From: an uncultured Blautia sp. | Lineage (GTDB): Bacteria > Bacillota > Clostridia > Lachnospirales > Lachnospiraceae | Assembly (NCBI GenBank): GCA_934394595.1 | Contig: CAKRRX010000035.1 | Coordinates: 1 to 23,076, forward strand | Length of the DNA stretch: 23,076 nucleotides | Reading direction: 5' to 3' | In this document: positions 7,970-15,193 of the stretch, one piece after another | Position numbering within the stretch: position 1 is the first letter of the stretch | Layout of the letters: every line of letters starts with the position of its first letter | Notes under the pieces: model-generated | Databases searched by the model: none | The model's input: only the letters and a program-made list of their open reading frames with translations | What the model was told of the DNA's origin: nothing | Program-made: the position numbers and the translations under genes

Positions 7970-8756
7970 TGATGAGGAAAATATACGTTTTTTGCTATGT
8001 AATTTTCTGAAAAAGTTTGAAAGCGAATTACAAATTGTCGGAACCTGTGATAACGGAGAAGAAGGTTTGGAATTGTGCAAGAAACTATCTCCGGACCTGA
8101 TCATTTCTGATATCCGAATGCCCAAAATGTCTGGCCTTGAACTTCTTAGAAAAGTACGGGAAACGAATAAAAACTGTTTTTGCATTTTTGTCAGTGCATA
8201 TACAGAATTTTCTTATGTGCATGAAGCAATTAAAAATGGAGCAGTAGATTATATTTTAAAGCCCATTCAGGAGGAAGAGTTATATAAGATTATCGGGAAA
8301 GTGATAGGTGAGTGGAAAAAAAGCAGAAATGAAAAGGAAAAAGTAAAATTACTTCAGAGTGAAGTGAAAAAATTAAAAAAGGAAAAGCAGATCGATTACA
8401 AAAGTGATTACGATTCAGAAAAATACAGTAAATCAGTCAGAAATGTGTTGAGTTATATTGAAGAAAATTATCATCAGGATATTTCTCTGGAATCCGCCGC
8501 TACAGAGGTGTTTATGAATAAAAATTATTTATCCAGTTTATTCTGTAATGAAATGGGCGTGGGATTTACAAAGTATCTTAGTGATTTTCGCTTGAAAAAG
8601 GCCAAGATCTTATTGAGAGAAACAGAATTAAATATAAATGAAATAGCGAATATGACAGGATTTGCAACAGCGAATTATTTTGTCCGGGTGTTCAAAAAGC
8701 AGGAAAACTGTACCCCCAAAGAATATAGGATTATGGAGGAGCGGAAACTAAAATGA
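7950..8756 (+). CDS. YesN-type response regulator with AraC output domain
   Basis: A 268-residue DNA-binding regulator. The receiver domain (1-120) has acidic residues Asp7/Asp8, phospho-acceptor Asp54 in LIISDIRMP, a conserved Ser in VSAYTEF and Lys in YILKPIQ. A lysine-rich helical linker (about 130-155) leads to a double helix-turn-helix AraC domain (about 160-265) ending TPKEYRIMEE. It should activate this operon in response to the adjacent kinase. Longer in-frame starts from 7848 lie inside the kinase gene and read as non-homologous sequence; 7950 follows AAAAGGTGG and gives the expected MKVLIIDDE. Its stop overlaps the start of the GH127 gene (ATGA), so the two are translationally coupled. 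Confidence 0.93.
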   Translation: MKVLIIDDEENIRFLLCNFLKKFESELQIVGTCDNGEEGLELCKKLSPDLIISDIRMPKMSGLELLRKVRETNKNCFCIFVSAYTEFSYVHEAIKNGAVDYILKPIQEEELYKIIGKVIGEWKKSRNEKEKVKLLQSEVKKLKKEKQIDYKSDYDSEKYSKSVRNVLSYIEENYHQDISLESAATEVFMNKNYLSSLFCNEMGVGFTKYLSDFRLKKAKILLRETELNINEIANMTGFATANYFVRVFKKQENCTPKEYRIMEERKLK

Positions 8757-10708
8757 AAGCACTGGAAATTGGAAATGTAAAAATTACAAGTGGGTTCTGG
8801 AAAGAATATCAGGAATTGATATTAAAAAAAGTAATCCCTTATCAGTGGGATATTTTGAATGATAAAGTAAAAGGAATCGAAAAAAGCCATGCTATAGATA
8901 ACTTCCGAATTGCAGCTGGTATTTCAAATGATAAATTTTACGGAGAAGCATATCAGGACAGTGATTTGTACAAATGGCTAGAAGCTGTAGGAAACGCACT
9001 ACAGGTGGAAAATAATATTGAATTGGAAAAAAAGGCAGATGAGGTTATTGACCTTCTGGAAGGAGCTCAGGAAGAAGATGGATACTTAAATACCTATTTC
9101 CAGCTTGTTGAGCCAGAGAAAAAATGGTCTAATATTTTAGAGTGCCATGAATTATATTGCGCAGGACATTTAATTGAGGCTGCCATAGCATATTATAAGG
9201 GAACAGGAAAAGATAAAATATTAAAAATTGCCTGCAAGTTTGCAGATTGTATTAATGAGAAATTTGGACCGGAAGAGTGGAAGATGCATGGATATCCAGG
9301 GCATCAGGAGTTGGAACTTGCGCTGGTGAAACTGTATGATCTCACGAATGAAAATAAATATTTAAAATTAGCGGAATATTTTATTGACATGCGTGGAACA
9401 AATCAATTTTTTGAAGAAGAATTTATAAAACGTAAAAGAATTTGTCACTGGACAAAATGTAAAGTGGAAGAACCAAATAGAAGATATAATCAATTTCCAT
9501 ATCAGGAGTATAATCAATTCCACCAACCGGTACGTATGCAAAAGAAAGCAACGGGGCATGCTGTCAGAGCGGTATATATGTATACAGCAATGGCAGATCT
9601 GGCTTATCATAATGGAGATAAGGAATTGCTGGATAGCTGTAAAGCATTGTGGGATAATATTACGAATAAGCAGATTTATATAAATGGAAGTATTGGCTCT
9701 ACACCTTCCGGTGAAGCTTTTACGAAAGACTATGATCTCCCTAATGATACGAATTATTCGGAAACCTGTGCAGCTCTTGGAATGATCTTTTTTACTTTTA
9801 AAATGCTGCAAAATTTTGAGCAGAGTTGTTATGCGGATACAATTGAATATATTTTTTATAATGCAGTATTATCAGGCCTTGGTCTGGATGGAGAACATTT
9901 CTTTTATGCGAATCCAATGGAGATGCTTCCCAGACGCAGCAAGGATAATCCGGAGAGGAATCATTTGAAAGCCGTTCGGCAGCAGTGGTATGCCTGTTCC
10001 TGCTGTCCACCCAATATTGCACGTACATTAGCAGGACTTGGGAAATACATATATGGATTAGAAGAGGATGAAAGTATACTGTATGTGAACCAGTTTATAA
10101 ACAGTGAAGCTGCTGTTGAAAGAAATGGAAAACAGTATCAGGTAAAATTAGAGACACAGTTTCCGTTAAACGGAATAATCTCAATAACAGTCAGCGGCAA
10201 AGATTGTAGTAAAATAGCGATTCGACATCCTGCATGGTCCTCTGGTGTCAAGGTAAAGAAAAACGGGCGAGAAATTTTCTGTGAGAGATCTGAATCCGGG
10301 TATATTTTAGTTGATTTAGATACGCAGGAAATCAATAGAATTGATTTGGAATTTCAGATGGAACCAATTATCATAGCTGCGAATAGAAAAATCAGCTATG
10401 ACGCAAGAAAAGCTGCTATTATTATGGGGCCTTTACTGTATTGTTTTGAGTCTATTGACAATGGAACTGAAATAGAAGAACTGGGCTTATATGCTCAGGG
10501 TGCTCTTGAAACAAAGAGAAACAGTATTGCAGGAAAAGAAATTAATACAATATATGCAAAAGGTGCCAGAAGAAGAGAACTGGCAGGAGATGCACTCTAT
10601 GGAGTGTATCAGGAAATGAAAGAAGATGTAAAGCTTACAGCGATACCTTATTTCCTTTGGAATAACCGTGGAGAGGGAGAAATGAAAGTGTGGATTCCGG
10701 TTGAATAA
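8753..10708 (+). CDS. GH127-family glycosidase (beta-L-arabinofuranosidase-like)
   Basis: A 651-residue cytoplasmic enzyme (no signal peptide) of the former DUF1680 family. In the characterised bifidobacterial GH127 enzyme a Zn ion is held by Glu338, Cys340, Cys417 and Cys418, with Cys417 as nucleophile and Glu322 as acid/base. Here the matching residues are Glu337 and Cys339 (SETC), Cys417 and Cys418 (SCCPPN) and Glu321 (GEAF), with the 16-residue Glu-to-Glu spacing conserved, so it should be active. The expected activity is removal of terminal beta-L-arabinofuranose or a related furanose, but the family is broad and the exact sugar is open. It is the last gene of the operon and overlaps the regulator by four bases. 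No clear terminator follows. Confidence 0.92.
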   Translation: MKALEIGNVKITSGFWKEYQELILKKVIPYQWDILNDKVKGIEKSHAIDNFRIAAGISNDKFYGEAYQDSDLYKWLEAVGNALQVENNIELEKKADEVIDLLEGAQEEDGYLNTYFQLVEPEKKWSNILECHELYCAGHLIEAAIAYYKGTGKDKILKIACKFADCINEKFGPEEWKMHGYPGHQELELALVKLYDLTNENKYLKLAEYFIDMRGTNQFFEEEFIKRKRICHWTKCKVEEPNRRYNQFPYQEYNQFHQPVRMQKKATGHAVRAVYMYTAMADLAYHNGDKELLDSCKALWDNITNKQIYINGSIGSTPSGEAFTKDYDLPNDTNYSETCAALGMIFFTFKMLQNFEQSCYADTIEYIFYNAVLSGLGLDGEHFFYANPMEMLPRRSKDNPERNHLKAVRQQWYACSCCPPNIARTLAGLGKYIYGLEEDESILYVNQFINSEAAVERNGKQYQVKLETQFPLNGIISITVSGKDCSKIAIRHPAWSSGVKVKKNGREIFCERSESGYILVDLDTQEINRIDLEFQMEPIIIAANRKISYDARKAAIIMGPLLYCFESIDNGTEIEELGLYAQGALETKRNSIAGKEINTIYAKGARRRELAGDALYGVYQEMKEDVKLTAIPYFLWNNRGEGEMKVWIPVE

Positions 10709-10745
10709 TTGTTCCTGCTTTTGAAATAATGATTATTGGGGATAC
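10709..10745 (+). other. Intergenic gap without clear terminator
   Basis: The GH127 gene is followed by AT-rich sequence holding a 13-bp palindrome AATAATGATTATT (10725-10737) but no GC stem with a U tract. Transcription from the region 1 operon could therefore read into the LacI-family gene. Confidence 0.4.
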
Positions 10746-10774
10746 TTGACATCTCCTTTCTCACTCTGTATCAT
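10746..10774 (+). promoter_or_regulatory. Sigma-A promoter of the lacI-family gene
   Basis: A perfect -35 TTGACA (10746-10751), a 17-base spacer and TATCAT (10769-10774). Transcription would start near 10781, at the inner end of the outer arm of the inverted repeat at 10775-10859. Autoregulation through that element is plausible. Confidence 0.8.
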
Positions 10775-10859
10775 AATATGCAAACTCACAGACAGTCACC
10801 TCCATACGCTATGGCTCATTTGAGTCATCTGCCGTATACAGTGGCTGTTTGTGCATATT
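10775..10859. repeat. 85-bp nested inverted repeat in the lacI leader
   Basis: Four nested arm pairs share one centre. AATATGCA 10775-10782 with TGCATATT 10852-10859 is perfect. GACAGTCAC 10791-10799 with GTGGCTGTT 10841-10849 has two G-U pairs. ATACG 10804-10808 with CGTAT 10833-10837 is perfect. ATGGCTCA 10811-10818 with TGAGTCAT 10821-10828 has one G-U pair. As RNA it forms a long interrupted hairpin ending 15 bases before the start codon. As DNA the outer arm abuts the -10 box. It could be a structured leader, an operator array or a small palindromic insertion. Confidence 0.6.
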
Positions 10860-10874
10860 GGATGGGGTGTAAGT

Positions 10875-11882
10875 ATGGAACAAGAGGAAAAGAAGATATA
10901 TACCATTGAGGATATTGCCCGGGAGCTGGGAGTGAGTAAAACTACAGTTTCCAGGGCTATTTCCGGAAAAGGACGAATCGGGCAAAAGACCAGGGAGCGG
11001 GTTTTTCAGTTTATAGAAGAACATGACTATCGGCCCAATGTGCTGGCTAGGGGGCTTGCACAGAGGAAAACCTATAATCTGGCGCTGCTTTTGCCAAAGG
11101 ATTATATTGCAACAGAATTTCTTTTTTTTAAGGACTGCATGAATGGGATTTGTGAAGTTGCGTCCAGATATGATTATGATATCCTGATCTGTATGGTGGA
11201 AGAGGATGATTTATCTCAGCTTCAAAGACTGGAAGCAAATCGGAAGGTGGATGGGATGATCTTGAGCCGTGCTCTGGAGAATTCCAGAACTCAGAAGTAT
11301 CTGAAATCCTGTCAGGTACCTTTTGTGGTGATCGGACCGTGTAAAGATAGAGAAATTCCCTCTGTGGACAACGAGAACCAGAGAGCCAGCGAGGAAATGA
11401 CAAGCATTATGCTCATGAAGGGCAGCAGAAAGCTTGCACTTCTGGGAGGCGCGAAGAACTATAGCGTAACAAAAAGCCGATATCGGGGATTTGTAGCTGC
11501 TCATAAGAATCTGGGAGTAGAAATAAATGAAAATCTGATTTTTATGGATGCAGATAATCAGATAAAAGTGGCAGAAGCTGTGAAAAGCGCTCTGGAACAG
11601 GGAGCGGATGGAATTTTATGTATGGATGATGTGATCTGTGGCATGTGTCTTGGCAGCCTCAGGGAAAAGAAGGTTCATATTCCTTCGCAGATCAAGGTGG
11701 CCAGTCTGTATGACAGCAAGAATCTGGAGGACAACAATCCGCCGGTGACCAGTGTGAAATTTGACACAGTGCGTCTGGGAAATATGGCATGCAGAAAGCT
11801 TTTGGAGCTTTTGGGCGAACAGACGGAAAAAGAAGATGCATCATTAAGTTATCAGGTGGTTTTAAGAGAGTCCACGCAATAA
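10875..11882 (+). CDS. LacI/GalR-family transcriptional regulator
   Basis: A 335-residue repressor-type protein. The N-terminal helix-turn-helix (about 9-30) reads YTIEDIARELGVSKTTVSRA, followed by a hinge helix RPNVLARGL and a periplasmic-binding-protein-like effector domain from about residue 68. The start at 10875 is preferred to an in-frame ATG at 10851 because GGGGTG lies five bases before it and the 10851 codon falls in the inverted repeat. It sits between two sugar operons and is followed by a strong terminator. Its likely target is the TTGCGCAAAA element seen at 12009, 12147 and 424. By position it corresponds to the GanR/MalR-type local repressor; a galacto- or malto-oligosaccharide breakdown product is the probable inducer. 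Confidence 0.93.
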   Translation: MEQEEKKIYTIEDIARELGVSKTTVSRAISGKGRIGQKTRERVFQFIEEHDYRPNVLARGLAQRKTYNLALLLPKDYIATEFLFFKDCMNGICEVASRYDYDILICMVEEDDLSQLQRLEANRKVDGMILSRALENSRTQKYLKSCQVPFVVIGPCKDREIPSVDNENQRASEEMTSIMLMKGSRKLALLGGAKNYSVTKSRYRGFVAAHKNLGVEINENLIFMDADNQIKVAEAVKSALEQGADGILCMDDVICGMCLGSLREKKVHIPSQIKVASLYDSKNLEDNNPPVTSVKFDTVRLGNMACRKLLELLGEQTEKEDASLSYQVVLRESTQ

Positions 11883-11900
11883 AGAATAAATGAAATTATT

Positions 11901-11949
11901 GATTCCAGAACCTGGAAAAGCTTGGTACTTCGGTTCTGGAATCTTTTTG
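11901..11949 (+). terminator. Rho-independent terminator of the lacI-family gene
   Basis: A perfect 12-bp stem GATTCCAGAACC (11901-11912) / GGTTCTGGAATC (11932-11943) with a 19-base loop is followed by TTTTTG. It isolates the regulator from the transport operon downstream. Confidence 0.92.
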
Positions 11950-12008
11950 TTTGCCCGTCTATAAGATGCGGCGCTCTGCAAACAGCTGAAATACGATAGA
12001 ACAATCGC

Positions 12009-12018
12009 TTGCGCAAAA
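12009..12018. promoter_or_regulatory. Operator core TTGCGCAAAA, copy 2 (upstream)
   Basis: TTGCGCAAAA starts at 12009, about 126 bases before the predicted transcription start and 138 bases before copy 3. The flanks CGC and CGG of copies 2 and 3 are also alike. A distal plus proximal operator pair fits repression by DNA looping. Confidence 0.6.
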
Positions 12019-12099
12019 ACCAAAAACATAATTTAACAAGAAATAAAAATTGTGCAACATGCCATAAAATGAACCAAAAAATTAGACAATAGTATCCAA

Positions 12100-12128
12100 T
12101 TGACATTAAAAGGAAAATAGAATATACT
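12100..12128 (+). promoter_or_regulatory. Sigma-A promoter of the second sugar operon
   Basis: TTGACA (12100-12105), a 17-base spacer and TATACT (12123-12128). The predicted start near 12135 gives a leader of about 145 bases. The promoter lies between operator copies 2 and 3. Confidence 0.85.
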
Positions 12129-12146
12129 AAAAGCATGAACAAACGG

Positions 12147-12156
12147 TTGCGCAAAA
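12147..12156. promoter_or_regulatory. Operator core TTGCGCAAAA, copy 3 (proximal)
   Basis: TTGCGCAAAA starts at 12147, about 12 bases downstream of the predicted transcription start, where a LacI-type repressor blocks polymerase. Confidence 0.65.
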
Positions 12157-12265
12157 GAGCAAAAGCAATTACACAAAGAAGAGAGTGGACTTCAAGACAA
12201 AGATAAAAAGCGGAACTTGAATCCAAGTGGATTGAATAAGGCACCTGCGCAGCAGTAAAAAGATC
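12157..12265 (+). other. Leader of the second sugar operon
   Basis: The stretch from the proximal operator to the ribosome binding site AGGAGG (12266-12271) holds no reading frame of note. A short inverted repeat AATCCA / TGGATT lies at 12220-12233, and TTCAAG (12191-12196) can pair with CTTGAA (12216-12221) as an overlapping alternative. Neither resembles a riboswitch class I know. Confidence 0.35.
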
Positions 12266-12279
12266 AGGAGGAAGAGACG

Positions 12280-13545
12280 ATGAAGAAAGCAGTAAAGAAA
12301 TTAATCGCACCGGTATTGGCAGTTGCTATGGCTGCATCCTGCACAGTATGCGTAAGTGCAGAGGAAAATGAGACAATTAAGTTGACCGTATGGGGAGCAG
12401 AGGAAGATCAGACTTTATTGAAAGAGCTTACCGATAAGTTCCAGGAAGCTTATCCGGATCAGACCTTTGACATTCAGATTGGTGTAGAATCTGAATCCAC
12501 AGCAAAGGATACTGTTCTCACAGACATAGAGGCAGCTGCTGATGTATATGCATTTGCTGATGATCAGATCAACGACCTTGTAAAGGCTGGAGCACTTCTG
12601 AAGCTGGATGATTACGCAGATGCTCTTCAGCTTGCAGGAAAAACTCTTGATGATGTAAAGGCTGCAAATACAGAAGGTTCTATTGAGGCTGCAACAGTAG
12701 ACGGAAGTCTTTATGCATTCCCAAGAGCAGCTGACAACGGATATTTTCTTTATTATGATTCATCTGTTCTCACAGAAGAAGATGTAGCAAGCTGGGACAG
12801 CCTTCTTGCTGCAGCAGATAAAGCTGGAAAGAAAGTTGGTATGACCCTTGCTTCCGGATGGTACAATGCGTCCTTCTTCTACGGTGCAGGATTTACCACA
12901 GGCCTTAATGACGATGGAACAACTTCCATGGATTGGAACGGCACAAGCGCTGATGGCTATACCGGTGTTGATGTTGTAAAGGGAATGCTGAATATTGCTG
13001 GAAATTCCGCATTTATGGCAATCGCAGATGGTGATATTTCCAATCAGCTTGCTTCTGGAAACCTTGTAGCATGTGTATCCGGTACATGGGATGGAATCAC
13101 AGCACAGGATGTTTTCGGCGACGGTTATGCAGCTTCTAAGCTTCCTACCTTTACAGTAGGTGATCAGCAGGTTCAGCAGGGCTCCGTAGCTGGTTATAAA
13201 TTTATCGGTGTAAACGGATATTCAGAGAACTCCGGATGGGCAGTTCTTCTTGCTGAATACCTTACAAATGAGGAGTCTCAGCAGGCATTCTTTGACCAGA
13301 GAGAGATCGGTCCATCTAACAAAAACGTAGCAGCTTCTGATTCTGTAAAAGAGAACATCGCTCTTGGAGCACTTGCTCAGCAGTCTGAGTTTGCACAGGC
13401 TCAGAAAGTTGGCGGAAAATATTGGGATCCAACTCAGACATTTGGAGAGCTGATCGCACAGGGAACCCTTTTGGTAGACGATGACACAGCAATCCAGGAA
13501 GCACTTGACAACCTGGTAGATGGTGTAACTGCACCGGTAGAATAA
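12280..13545 (+). CDS. CUT1 ABC transporter sugar-binding protein 2 (GanS/MdxE-like)
   Basis: A 421-residue extracellular binding protein of the maltose/galacto-oligosaccharide type. The leader MKKAVKKLIAPVLAVAMAAS precedes Cys21, which weakly satisfies the general lipoprotein pattern; a type I cleavage after VSA (residue 27) is the alternative, so the anchoring mode is uncertain. The mature start IKLTVWGAEEDQ and the later ADDQINDLVKAGALLKL and ASGWYNASFFYGAG are typical of MalE-like proteins. AGGAGG lies eight bases before the start. It heads an operon with two permeases, a TraX-like protein and a GH42 enzyme, which favours beta-galactosides; maltodextrins remain possible because these families are close. 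Confidence 0.88.
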   Translation: MKKAVKKLIAPVLAVAMAASCTVCVSAEENETIKLTVWGAEEDQTLLKELTDKFQEAYPDQTFDIQIGVESESTAKDTVLTDIEAAADVYAFADDQINDLVKAGALLKLDDYADALQLAGKTLDDVKAANTEGSIEAATVDGSLYAFPRAADNGYFLYYDSSVLTEEDVASWDSLLAAADKAGKKVGMTLASGWYNASFFYGAGFTTGLNDDGTTSMDWNGTSADGYTGVDVVKGMLNIAGNSAFMAIADGDISNQLASGNLVACVSGTWDGITAQDVFGDGYAASKLPTFTVGDQQVQQGSVAGYKFIGVNGYSENSGWAVLLAEYLTNEESQQAFFDQREIGPSNKNVAASDSVKENIALGALAQQSEFAQAQKVGGKYWDPTQTFGELIAQGTLLVDDDTAIQEALDNLVDGVTAPVE

Positions 13546-13571
13546 TGATCTGAATTTTCGGATGGTTATGC

Positions 13572-13593
13572 AGTTGCTTTCGATAAAGCGACT
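13572..13593 (+). other. RNA hairpin after the binding-protein gene
   Basis: AGTTGCTTT (13572-13580) pairs with AAAGCGACT (13585-13593) with one G-U pair and a CGAT loop. No U tract follows, so it is not a standard terminator. It is the first of the hairpins between the binding-protein and permease genes and could protect the 3' end of a shorter binding-protein mRNA. Confidence 0.45.
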
Positions 13594-13672
13594 ATAAAAA
13601 GAAAAAAATGCTGCTGTCAGCAATGTGGATAAAAGCTATATAGCTGAAAAGAAGCAGTGCAGAAAAAAGAAA

Positions 13673-13707
13673 AAACGGCTCATATGCAATCTGCATGTGG
13701 GCCGTTT
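13673..13707 (+). other. Strong 16-bp intercistronic hairpin
   Basis: Bases 13673-13688 pair with 13692-13707 over 16 positions with two G-U pairs and a three-base loop; the base of the stem is AAACGGC / GCCGTTT. It ends 26 bases before the permease start and has only a three-base U run inside the stem. The position matches the malE-malF arrangement of E. coli, where intercistronic structure raises binding-protein levels over permease. A partial terminator or attenuator is the alternative. Confidence 0.6.
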
Positions 13708-13732
13708 CAAAAGTAAGGCGAGGAGGAGAGAT

Positions 13733-15193
13733 ATGGCAGAACAGGAAAAAACATCTATAATTTCTGCTATTGGCAGATTTTTCAGAGCAATCGGTGAATT
13801 CTTTGCAGAATTTGGGATTGCTGTGGCAAAGGGAGATGCTTTTGTAAAGCTGTCCTTGATTTGGATGGGCGCAGGCTATGCCAAGAGAAAACAGTATATC
13901 AAGGCTGTGCTTATGACACTTCTGGAAATTGCAGTTATTTTGTTTACTGTGAAATTTGCCATGGAGTATGTGCCAAAATTTGGAACTCTTGGCACAGTAA
14001 AAATGGAAAAAGTATTCAACATGAAGACCATGAAAAGTGAATTCAATGATTATGATAATTCTTTTACCATACTTCTGTTTTCACTGTTCAGCTTTGTGGT
14101 ATGGATTGCGTCAGCGATCGTATGGATCAAAAATGTAGTTTATGCATATGAATTACAGAAACTGGATGAGGCTGGAAAACACATTAACACATTTAAAGAG
14201 GATTTAAAGTCTCTTACTGAGGAGAAATTCCATATCACTCTTCTGACTTTACCGGTTTTGGGTGTTGTGATCTTTACACTGATTCCTATCCTGCTTCTGA
14301 TCTTTGTGGCATTTACCAATTATGATCAGCAGCACATGCCGCCTACAGAGCTGTTTTCCTGGGTGGGCTTCAGTAACTTTGCAAGTCTGTTCGGAGGCGG
14401 AGGTCTGACTTCTACTTTTGGCTATGCATTTGTAAGAGTTTTAGGGTGGACCCTTGTATGGGCATTTTTTGCAACTTTTACCACATATATCGGCGGAATA
14501 TTGCTTTCCATGCTTTTAAATAGCAAGAAGACAAGACTTCCGAAAATGTGGCGTACTTTATTTATTATAACTATTGCGGTTCCTCAGTTTGTTTCCCTTC
14601 TTCTGGTAAGAAACTTTTTCTCAAACGGAGGTATTGTAAACACCATCTGCAACAGCATTGGGCTTACCGGATTTTTAAGAAGCATCGGACTGGTGTCCAC
14701 AAGCTATATTCCGTTCCTTTCTGCACCAGGCTGGGCACATGTGATGATCATTCTCATCAATATCTGGATCGGTGTTCCTTATCAGATGCTGATTGCTACA
14801 GGTGTGCTGATGAACCTTCCGTCTGACCAGCTGGAAAGTGCAAGAGTGGATGGTGCAACTAATTTCCAGATTTTCAGGAAAATTACAATGCCGTATCTGC
14901 TTTTTGTTACAGGTCCGGCGTTGATAACGGATTTCGTAAAGAATATTAACAACTTTAATGTAATTTATCTGCTTACACAGGATGTGTATACAACTACCAA
15001 TCAGGCCATGGCAAATTCCCAGGCAAAAGAGGTGGATCTTCTTGTTACCTGGCTGTTCCGTTTGACCCAGGATTATTACAACTACAAGATGGCATCTGCC
15101 ATTGGTATCATTGTATTTATCATCTGTGCAATATTCACCCTGGTTGCATTTAACAGGATGATCAAGGGAGATAAGGAGGGAACTTATCAATAA
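13733..15193 (+). CDS. CUT1 ABC sugar permease with long N-terminus (MalF/GanP type)
   Basis: A 486-residue membrane protein, much longer than the 295-residue permease of region 1. The first 160 residues add a cytoplasmic segment and two hydrophobic helices (about 62-82 and 115-138) before the usual six-helix core, as in MalF/GanP/MdxF subunits. The EAA loop LESARVDGATNFQIFRKI lies around residue 368. An in-frame ATG at 13625 would add 36 lysine/arginine-rich residues and would have to read through the 13673-13707 hairpin; GAGGAGGAG just before 13733 decides the start. The stop overlaps the next start by one base. Confidence 0.92.
   Translation: MAEQEKTSIISAIGRFFRAIGEFFAEFGIAVAKGDAFVKLSLIWMGAGYAKRKQYIKAVLMTLLEIAVILFTVKFAMEYVPKFGTLGTVKMEKVFNMKTMKSEFNDYDNSFTILLFSLFSFVVWIASAIVWIKNVVYAYELQKLDEAGKHINTFKEDLKSLTEEKFHITLLTLPVLGVVIFTLIPILLLIFVAFTNYDQQHMPPTELFSWVGFSNFASLFGGGGLTSTFGYAFVRVLGWTLVWAFFATFTTYIGGILLSMLLNSKKTRLPKMWRTLFIITIAVPQFVSLLLVRNFFSNGGIVNTICNSIGLTGFLRSIGLVSTSYIPFLSAPGWAHVMIILINIWIGVPYQMLIATGVLMNLPSDQLESARVDGATNFQIFRKITMPYLLFVTGPALITDFVKNINNFNVIYLLTQDVYTTTNQAMANSQAKEVDLLVTWLFRLTQDYYNYKMASAIGIIVFIICAIFTLVAFNRMIKGDKEGTYQ

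Noticed and set aside
9368..9811. Reverse-strand open frame of 147 codons inside the GH127 gene
   Set aside because: It lies entirely within a well-supported gene and its translation is Ile/His-rich with no family resemblance.
11852..12310. Reverse-strand frame of 152 codons with hydrophobic stretches over the operator/promoter region
   Set aside because: It overlaps a terminator, promoter and two operators on the forward strand. The apparent hydrophobicity comes from A-rich forward DNA.
13625..13732. Lysine/arginine-rich N-terminal extension of the GanP-type permease
   Set aside because: It lacks a ribosome binding site and would encode the intercistronic hairpin; GAGGAGGAG before 13733 gives the normal start.
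14675..15190. Reverse-strand open frame of 171 codons inside the GanP-type permease gene
   Set aside because: It is antisense to a clear permease gene and has the His/Cys-rich look of shadow frames, with no start signal.
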